Shown piece by piece: positions 6,371 to 11,840 of a stretch of 11,840 nt of DNA. The notes below the pieces were generated by a model that was given only the letters and a program-made list of their open reading frames with translations, did not search any database and had not been told where the DNA came from. Source of the stretch: Opitutaceae bacterium (lineage in GTDB: Bacteria; Verrucomicrobiota; Verrucomicrobiae; Opitutales; Opitutaceae). The stretch lies in NCBI GenBank assembly GCA_031266495.1, contig JAISAX010000323.1, forward strand, positions 1 through 11,840, read 5' to 3'. Positions within the stretch are counted from its first letter, which is position 1; every line of letters begins with the position of its first letter. A program made the position numbers and the translations under genes.

Positions 6371-7987
6371 ATGAAACTCGCCTCGCGTGTGCTCTTGTCC
6401 GCCTTGCTGGCTATCCCCGTATCCGGCTTGTGCTCACTGGCGGGCATGGCCGCGCCCGCCCCCGCTCCTGCGCCCGCGCCCGCTTTCGCCTATGACCCGG
6501 CCGCGCGCGAGGCGGGAGGAATCGTTGTGTTCGACGGCGCCGCGCCCTCGCGAGTCGTCACTCGCGAGGGTCGCAGCGGCCTGACCTTCGGGAGCATTCG
6601 CGGACGCGCCATGCTCCCGCGCCACACAGCCGACAAACCGCGCGGCACCGCCACACTCTGGGTTCTCCCGCTCCAGGATCTTTTTCCCGCCACGCAACTC
6701 CCCGCGCACCGCCGCTCCAATCCCTTTTTCAACCGCTTCGTCTTCCTCTCCGACCGCGAGGCCGTGCAGGAGGTGGAGGCCGCCAACTTCACCCTTCTCT
6801 ACGAGACCCGCTGGTACCCCGCCTTCCTCGCCAAATTCGCCCAGGGCACCATCAACCAGAGCAAATTCGGGGAAGACCACACCGCCAGCGCCCACGCCGG
6901 CGTTTTCTCCATGCCCGCGCTGGTCTGGCAACATCTGGCCGTCACCTGGGACCACGAGGCCGGGGTGTATCAGCTTTTTTCGGACGGGGTGCTGGTCGGG
7001 CATTCCGACGTCACGGTCGCCCATCCGCCGCACGACGCCCCGGCGCCCGCCCTCTACTTCGGCAATCCGGCTATCGTCACCGGCGAAATCGCCTTCTACG
7101 ACCAGGTGCTTTCCCCCGCGCAGCTTCGCGCCCTGTTCGATCTCGGCCTCAAGCAGACTCCTGCCTGCGCCCCGGCTTCCCGCGCCGCCCGGACCGCGCA
7201 GGAAAAAATGTACGAAGGCCGCGAACTCCCGGCGCTCGACTGGCGGCCGGGCGGCGGAGAGAACGCAGCCTCCGCTGGCTGGACGCGCCAGCTCGCGCTT
7301 CCGCTGCGCGACTACGCCGACTACGCGCACTTTTTCCATCAGGGAGGCGGCCCGACCGTCCGTTTCGGCCCCGATGGCCTGCGCGTGACCACACCCGGTT
7401 TCGACGAGTACGCCCGGCGCAAGGCCAAAACCACGACCGGCGACGAACTCGACATGACGCGCATGTACCTCTGGACGCGCCGCGTGTTCGAGGGCGATCT
7501 TTACCTGAGCGTCCATTTCCAACTACACGCGCACGGCGGTTTGGCCCTCCTGATGACCCAGGCCGCCGGCATGCAGGGCGAGGATTTCCTTGCCGACTAT
7601 CCGCTCCGCTCCACCGGCTCCATGAGCGTGGTCCACATGGAGGACGTGCGAAACTACCATTGGGAATTTTACCGCGAGATGACCGACACCCGCAACGACC
7701 TCGTTTCGCACGCCGTCATAAAAAATCCCTGGCTGCGCCCCGTGGCCTTCCAGATCGAGAACCGCCAGTGGGAGACCGGCCGCTGGTATCGCCTCGAATA
7801 CCTGCAACAGGGCGCCCGCCTTCGCGGAGCCATCGACGGCGTCACGGTATTCGACGCCACCGACACCGGTTTTGAGAACAACGGCCCCGTTCTCCGTCAC
7901 GGACACGTCGCCCTGCGTGCCATGATGCGCACCGACATGACGTTCCGGGATCTGGAAATCCGGACGAAATCCGGTTTCGAAAAATAA
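6371..7987 (+). CDS. exported LamG-like + DUF1961 (YesU-like) carbohydrate-active protein
   Basis: This is a 538-residue protein. The start at ATG 6371 is chosen because it gives a signal peptide (KLASRVLLSALLAIPVSGLC, cut near residue 27). The longer open frame upstream overlaps the PEP-CTERM gene. A (Ala-Pro) repeat at about 28-38 forms a linker. Residues about 85-260 look like a LamG/concanavalin-type jelly roll (TATLWVLPL, WQHLAVTWD at 186-194, FSDGVLVG, IAFYDQVLSPAQL at 240-252). Residues about 300-532 resemble DUF1961: YLWTRRVFEGDLYLSVHFQ at 366-384, GLALLM, NYHWEFYRE at 428-436, WYRLEYLQQGARLRGAIDG at 472-490 and MTFRDLEIR at the end. DUF1961 includes B. subtilis YesU, encoded in the rhamnogalacturonan operon; the family's activity is not firmly known. 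The role is inferred as polysaccharide binding or cleavage outside the cytoplasm. Confidence 0.75.
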   Translation: MKLASRVLLSALLAIPVSGLCSLAGMAAPAPAPAPAPAFAYDPAAREAGGIVVFDGAAPSRVVTREGRSGLTFGSIRGRAMLPRHTADKPRGTATLWVLPLQDLFPATQLPAHRRSNPFFNRFVFLSDREAVQEVEAANFTLLYETRWYPAFLAKFAQGTINQSKFGEDHTASAHAGVFSMPALVWQHLAVTWDHEAGVYQLFSDGVLVGHSDVTVAHPPHDAPAPALYFGNPAIVTGEIAFYDQVLSPAQLRALFDLGLKQTPACAPASRAARTAQEKMYEGRELPALDWRPGGGENAASAGWTRQLALPLRDYADYAHFFHQGGGPTVRFGPDGLRVTTPGFDEYARRKAKTTTGDELDMTRMYLWTRRVFEGDLYLSVHFQLHAHGGLALLMTQAAGMQGEDFLADYPLRSTGSMSVVHMEDVRNYHWEFYREMTDTRNDLVSHAVIKNPWLRPVAFQIENRQWETGRWYRLEYLQQGARLRGAIDGVTVFDATDTGFENNGPVLRHGHVALRAMMRTDMTFRDLEIRTKSGFEK

Positions 7988-8029
7988 ACGAGACCGGCAG
8001 GCGGAATTTGATCCCGTTATTTTTGTATC

Positions 8030-9298
8030 ATGATTTCAACTTCATTTTTATCGAAGCGCAGCCGGGAGACGGCCGCCCCGTCGTCGACAGGAGCGGCGGA
8101 TCGCGATTACTGGCTTGGCATGGCGGACAGGATTGCGCGTCCCGTTCTGGAAGCGGCCGCCGCGAAAGAACTGAAAATCCGGATGCCGCTCGAACGCACC
8201 GGGGCCAATCAGGGGCTCGGACGCGACGCGGTCGCCCATCTGGAGGCTGTGGGGCGGCTCGTCACGGGCATCGCTCCGTGGCTGGCGCTGGAATTGCCCG
8301 ACAGGAGTTCGCCGGAGGCGCGCCTGCAGGCGGAGTACCGGAGGCTCACGCGGACAGCGATCGATGCGATTACCGACCCGGCGTCGCCCGACTATTGTAA
8401 CTATAAAACACATACGCAACCGCTCGTGGATGTGGCGTTTCTCGCCCAGGGGCTTTTGCGCGCGCCCGGGCAGCTTTGGGACCCCTTGTCCGATGCCACC
8501 AAGGTCCATGTGATCCGTGCCTTCAGGGACACGATGCGCGTGCGTCCCGGAGGCGGAAACTGGCTGCTGTTTTCCGCCATGCGGGAAGCGGCGCTGGCCC
8601 GGTTCGCCGGCGACGACGGATGGAATCCCGAAGCCGTCGATTTCGCCCTGCGCGAGCACGAGAGTTATTACAAGGGCGATGGCGTTTATGGCGACGGCCC
8701 CCTGTTTCGTTGGGATTATTACAATGCCTTTGTCATCCAGCCGATGATACTCGATGTGCTCGACGCGCTGGGCGACAAGGGGCCGTGGGTGGACGACGGT
8801 TTTGCCGACCGCGCCAGGAAGCGCGCGCAGCGTTACGCCGCGATTCAGGAGCGGTTCATCTCGCCCGAGGGGGCGTTTCCGCCGATCGGGCGTTCACTCG
8901 CCTATCGCGTGGGTGCCTTGCAGGCGCTGTCGCAGATCGCGCTGCGTCACGAATTGCCCGCCGACCTGAAGCCGGCGCAGGTGCGTTGCGCGCTCACGGC
9001 GGCGCTTCGCCGCTCGATGGAGGCGCCGGGCACGTTTGATGAAAACGGCTGGCTGCGCATCGGTTTCTGCGGCGCCCAGCCGGGGGTGGGGGAGGGGTAC
9101 ATATCGACCGGAAGTCTCTACCTGTGCGCGGCGGTGTTCCTGCCACTGGGATTGCCGCCGGAGGACGATTTCTGGGCAGGCGAAGCCGCTGACTGGACCT
9201 CGAAAAAATACTATGCCGGACAGGATGTGGGCCTCGACCACGCGATGGAGGAACCGCAACGCCCGCGCCGTCGCTCATTTTTGCTGGAAACAAAATAA
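8030..9298 (+). CDS. DUF2264 family (alpha/alpha barrel) glycosidase-like protein
   Basis: This 422-residue protein starts at ATG 8030, 43 bases after the previous stop. The family's N-terminal region (DYWLGMADRIARPVLEAAAA, residues 26-45) follows soon after, which supports this start over ATG 8120. It has no signal peptide, unlike its exported neighbours, so it is probably cytoplasmic. Conserved-looking blocks are GNWLLFSAMREAAL (176-189), GDGPLFRWDYYNAF (221-234), FPPIGRSLAYR (283-293) and STGSLYLCAAVFLPLG (359-374), spaced as in DUF2264 proteins of the (alpha/alpha)6-barrel type. Some members of this group are classed, to my recollection, with glycosidases acting on uronic-acid-capped oligosaccharides (GH154), and the fold recalls unsaturated uronyl hydrolases. 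The likely job is finishing imported oligosaccharides. Catalytic residues cannot be assigned from one sequence. Confidence 0.82.
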   Translation: MISTSFLSKRSRETAAPSSTGAADRDYWLGMADRIARPVLEAAAAKELKIRMPLERTGANQGLGRDAVAHLEAVGRLVTGIAPWLALELPDRSSPEARLQAEYRRLTRTAIDAITDPASPDYCNYKTHTQPLVDVAFLAQGLLRAPGQLWDPLSDATKVHVIRAFRDTMRVRPGGGNWLLFSAMREAALARFAGDDGWNPEAVDFALREHESYYKGDGVYGDGPLFRWDYYNAFVIQPMILDVLDALGDKGPWVDDGFADRARKRAQRYAAIQERFISPEGAFPPIGRSLAYRVGALQALSQIALRHELPADLKPAQVRCALTAALRRSMEAPGTFDENGWLRIGFCGAQPGVGEGYISTGSLYLCAAVFLPLGLPPEDDFWAGEAADWTSKKYYAGQDVGLDHAMEEPQRPRRRSFLLETK

Positions 9299-9330
9299 AC
9301 CTGCGCAAGGGGCTGCCCTTCCGTTTTCCC

Positions 9331-11840
9331 ATGAAACCACCCGTCTCCCGCCTTCTGTCATTTCTCCTCTCGCTGGCCGTGCCTGCCGGCCTCGCCATCG
9401 CTGGCGATTCACCTTCGGTGACGCTCGATGCATCGACGCGTCGGCTCGTCTATCGGGCGGACGAGCAGGGCAACACAATCCCCGACTTTTCCCGCGCCGG
9501 TTATCACGGCGGCGGGGTGGCGCTGCCGGACGTGGCGGTCGTCCGGACGCTCGAACCGGTTGCAGCCGAAAGTGGCAGCACGCCGCCCGACGATGGCGAG
9601 CGCATCCAGGCCGCGCTCGACGCTGTGGCCGCGCTGCCAGCCAACGCCGACGGGCATCGCGGCGCGCTTCTGCTCGGGCGCGGCGTTTACCGCGTGGCGG
9701 ATTCGTTGCACGTGCCGGGCGGCGTTGTCCTGCGCGGCGAAGGCTCGGGGGAGAACGAGGGCACCGTCATCATTGCCACGGGCAAAAAACGCCGCGGGCT
9801 TGTCACCGTGGGTGACCTCAGCCTCGGCAAACCCGCCAGCGCGATCGGCACGACGCCCGCGCACATCGGCTCGGCGGAGATCGAGGGCACGCGACGCCGC
9901 GTGACCGATGCGTATGTCCCGTGGAGTACAAAAACCCTTACCCTCGAACACACCGAAAGCCTCTCGGTCGGCGACCGCGTGGTGGTGCTCCGTCCCGGCA
10001 CACCCGAATGGATCGCCGGGCTCGGCATGGATCGCATCGTGCTCACCAATCCGGGCCCGGGCCGCAAACTCCACCAGTGGAAAGCCGAGGAATATACGTT
10101 CGCGATCGAACGTTTTGTCACCGCCATTGATGCCGCCACGCGCCGGGTGTCGCTCGATGCTCCGCTCATGATCGCGCTCGACAGACAGTATGGCGGCGGC
10201 TGGCTTTATCGGGCGGAGTCTCGCCGCGCCGCCGAATGCGGAGTGGAATCCCTGCGACTGGTTTCCGAATACAAAAAAAGTCAGGAAAAAAAGGATACCG
10301 ATCACGCCACGTCGGGCATCATCCTGACGGCGGTGGAAAACGCCTGGGTGCGCGATGTCGTCGCGCTGCATTTCAATATGGGTTTTGCCGCCGACCGGAC
10401 CGCCATTTTCACGACGATCAGGGACAGCGCGTTGCTCGATCCGGTTGGCCCGATCAAGGGGGGCTATCGTTACGGTTTTAACCACCGCGGCCAGTACGGG
10501 CTCGTGGAAAACTGCCGCACGCGCAACACCCGTCACGCCTTCGCGACGAGCTACCGGACGCGCGGCCCCAACGTGTTTCTCGATTGTGTCGCCGAGCTTT
10601 CGCACACGGATTCCGGCCCGCACGAGCGGTTCGCCATCGGCACGCTTTACGACAACATCCGGGAATCGAAGGATCTGATCGTGCAGGATCGCGGGGATTA
10701 CGGCACCGGCCACGGCTGGGCCGGCGCACAGCAGGTATTCTGGAACTGCGAGGTGGCGGGGCGCATCATCGTACAAAAACCGCCCACGGCGCAAAACTAT
10801 GCCATCGGCAGCATCGGCAAGTATTCTGACGGCCGATACCCGGATCGGCCTCGCGGCGTGATCGAATCGCCCGACAAGCATGTGCAGCCCGCCAGCCTCT
10901 ACCGCACGCAACTGGCGGAGCGCCTCGGCCCCCCCAAAAAAAAAACGACTGAAGTGAAATCCGATGTTATCATTTACGGCGGCACGTCGGCGGGCGTGAT
11001 TGCCGCTGTGCAATGTGTGGCGCTTGGGCGTGACGTCGTGCTCATCAACTGCGCTCCGCGCTTCGGAGGTCTTTCGTCCGGCGGGCTTGGACAGACCGAC
11101 ATTGGCAACAAGTCGGCGATTGGCGGTCTGGCGCGCGAATTTTACGTCCGACTGGCGAAACACTACGCGCAGCCCGCCGCGTGGGTCTGGCAGCAGAGCG
11201 GCGATTACAAAGGCAAGGGGCAGTCCGCAACCGCCGAGGGCGAGCCCACCCGGTGGACCTTTGAGCCGCATGTCGCGGAAAAAATCTTCAACGATCTTTT
11301 GCGTGAGGCGAATGCCGCCGCAGGGGGAGGGGGGGGAGGGGGGGGAGGGCGTCTCACGATTTTTCACGGGGCAAGCGAACGGCTCGACTTGCAAAATGGC
11401 GTTGAGTTTTCCGGCGCACGCATCGCCGCGATCCGGCTGGAATCCGGGCGCTGCGTGGTCGGGATGGTTTTTATTGATGCCTCCTACGAGGGGGACCTCA
11501 TGGCGGCGGCGAACGTTTCCCATCACATCGGGCGCGAAGCCAACCGCGTTTACGGAGAGACCTATAACGGCGTTCAGGTCAAAAATGCGACAGGCCACAA
11601 CTTCCGCGCCGATGTCCCGGCCTATATCCGGCGCGGCGACCCGGCCAGCGGCTTGCTCCCCGGCATCGAGCCGGACGCCCCCGCCGACGCCGACGAGGGC
11701 GAAGGCGACGCCCGGGTCCAGGCCTACAACTACCGCGTTTGCCTCACCGACCATCCCGACAATCGCGTCCCGTTCGCAAAGCCCGCCGGCTACGACGAGA
11801 AAAACTACGAATTGCTTTTCCGGCATTTTGAAGCCGGCCA
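9331..11840 (+). CDS. beta-helix lyase-like domain fused to FAD-dependent oxidoreductase (FAD_oxidored type), 3' end outside window
   Basis: The frame is open for 836 codons from ATG 9331 to the window edge. Residues 1-24 form a signal peptide (SRLLSFLLSLAVPAGLAIA). Residues 25-533 are a beta-helix domain nearly identical to the protein encoded at 1-1487: no gaps over 471 codons, with about 57 substitutions by my count. After GPPKKKTTEVK the frame enters an FAD-dependent oxidoreductase domain: SDVIIYGGTSAGVIAAVQ (dinucleotide-binding loop GGTSAG at 550-555, the variant usual in this family), RFGGLSSGGLGQTD, WTFEPHVAEK (642-651), FIDASYEGDLMAAA (715-728) and GREANRVYGE. The family's C-terminal part lies beyond the window. 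A Gly9 run at 665-673 is unusual. The domain junction is a C7A10 tract. A one-base length change there would end the first protein and leave GTG 10954 as the start of a separate oxidoreductase. Fusion or two coupled genes is therefore unresolved. The oxidoreductase substrate is unknown. Confidence 0.8.
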   Translation, partial: MKPPVSRLLSFLLSLAVPAGLAIAGDSPSVTLDASTRRLVYRADEQGNTIPDFSRAGYHGGGVALPDVAVVRTLEPVAAESGSTPPDDGERIQAALDAVAALPANADGHRGALLLGRGVYRVADSLHVPGGVVLRGEGSGENEGTVIIATGKKRRGLVTVGDLSLGKPASAIGTTPAHIGSAEIEGTRRRVTDAYVPWSTKTLTLEHTESLSVGDRVVVLRPGTPEWIAGLGMDRIVLTNPGPGRKLHQWKAEEYTFAIERFVTAIDAATRRVSLDAPLMIALDRQYGGGWLYRAESRRAAECGVESLRLVSEYKKSQEKKDTDHATSGIILTAVENAWVRDVVALHFNMGFAADRTAIFTTIRDSALLDPVGPIKGGYRYGFNHRGQYGLVENCRTRNTRHAFATSYRTRGPNVFLDCVAELSHTDSGPHERFAIGTLYDNIRESKDLIVQDRGDYGTGHGWAGAQQVFWNCEVAGRIIVQKPPTAQNYAIGSIGKYSDGRYPDRPRGVIESPDKHVQPASLYRTQLAERLGPPKKKTTEVKSDVIIYGGTSAGVIAAVQCVALGRDVVLINCAPRFGGLSSGGLGQTDIGNKSAIGGLAREFYVRLAKHYAQPAAWVWQQSGDYKGKGQSATAEGEPTRWTFEPHVAEKIFNDLLREANAAAGGGGGGGGGRLTIFHGASERLDLQNGVEFSGARIAAIRLESGRCVVGMVFIDASYEGDLMAAANVSHHIGREANRVYGETYNGVQVKNATGHNFRADVPAYIRRGDPASGLLPGIEPDAPADADEGEGDARVQAYNYRVCLTDHPDNRVPFAKPAGYDEKNYELLFRHFEAG
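10930..10945 (+). repeat. homopolymer junction (C7 followed by A10) between two protein domains
   Basis: Seven C (10929-10935) are followed by ten A (10936-10945), exactly where similarity to the upstream paralogue stops and the oxidoreductase domain begins. As written, the frame stays open (PPKKKTTEVK). One base fewer gives KKKRLK and a TGA at 10955-10957, overlapping GTG 10954. One base more gives KKKND and a TGA at 10949-10951. The tract can therefore decide fused versus split products by mutation, transcriptional slippage or sequencing error. Confidence 0.8.
10954..10956 (+). other. possible internal GTG start of a separate oxidoreductase
   Basis: GTG AAA TCC GAT at this point would start a protein MKSDVIIYGGTSAGV, a natural N-terminus for an FAD-binding oxidoreductase. 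The four bases GTGA here match the coupled start at 2478, which is also GTGAAA. No Shine-Dalgarno sequence is seen, as at the other starts in the window, so initiation would depend on coupling to a terminating upstream ribosome. Confidence 0.4.
11323..11349 (+). repeat. 9-base G-rich tandem repeat encoding nine glycines
   Basis: The sequence is G5-A-G8-A-G8-A-G3, with A at 11328, 11337 and 11346, giving a 9-base period (eight G and one A). It is read in frame as Gly9 between REANAA and RLTIFHGA. Unit changes would add or remove three glycines without breaking the frame. The G runs could form a G-quadruplex on the coding strand and in the mRNA. Confidence 0.85.

Noticed and set aside
9307..9320. 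Small hairpin AAGGG-GCTG-CCCTT after the DUF2264 gene as a terminator.
   Set aside because: The stem is only five bases and no adjacent T run is present. The next gene starts 10 bases later.
9409..11826. 805-codon open frame on the minus strand opposite the lyase-oxidoreductase gene.
   Set aside because: The + strand frame encodes recognisable domains and a full-length paralogue match. The antisense product is Arg/Gly/Ala-rich without motifs, the usual shadow of a high-GC coding strand.
1..11840. tRNA, rRNA, CRISPR array, insertion sequence or phage genes.
   Set aside because: No cloverleaf, spaced direct repeats, transposase or phage motifs were seen on either strand.

Overview
The window is GC-rich (mid-60s % by eye) and every gene lies on the + strand. 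It reads as an accessory polysaccharide-degradation locus from a Verrucomicrobiota bacterium, most likely Opitutaceae-like. The reasons are the combination of a PEP-CTERM protein, a pseudopilin with an H-X9-D(G/W) C-terminal motif, DUF2264 and DUF1961 carbohydrate proteins, an FAD_oxidored-family protein, and the near absence of Shine-Dalgarno sequences. The taxonomic call is inference from gene content.

Layout: (1) 1-1487 is the 3' part of a secreted-type beta-helix (pectate-lyase-like) protein. (2) 1642-4088 is a two-gene unit, an exported TPR-like protein and a membrane-anchored family-1 sugar-binding protein, joined by a 4-base GTGA overlap. (3) 4089-4368 is a regulatory stretch with an operator-like double palindrome and two abutting perfect palindromes. 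It leads into a pseudopilin gene ending at 5085. (4) 5155-6315 encodes a PEP-CTERM surface protein. (5) 6371-7987 encodes an exported LamG + DUF1961 protein. (6) 8030-9298 encodes a DUF2264 (alpha/alpha barrel) glycosidase-like protein without a signal peptide. (7) 9331 to the window end is an open frame that repeats the gene of item 1 without a gap for 471 codons. It then runs across a C7A10 tract into an FAD-dependent oxidoreductase domain.

How the parts may work together (inference): the beta-helix proteins and the LamG-DUF1961 protein would bind or cleave a uronic-acid-containing plant polysaccharide outside the cytoplasm. The solute-binding protein would capture oligosaccharides, although no permease is in the window. 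DUF2264 would finish oligosaccharides inside the cell. The pseudopilin and PEP-CTERM proteins suggest surface display or export. DUF1961 is the family of Bacillus subtilis YesU, encoded in the rhamnogalacturonan (yes) operon, so a pectin-type substrate is the best guess.

The most striking signals are four. The first is the homopolymer junction at 10930-10945, where a one-base change would turn the fusion into two genes overlapping by GTGA. The second is the same-direction duplication bracketing the cassette. The third is the tandem palindromes at 4353-4396. The fourth is a set of simple-sequence tracts (C17, C7A10 and a 9-base G-rich repeat) in the second half of the locus.
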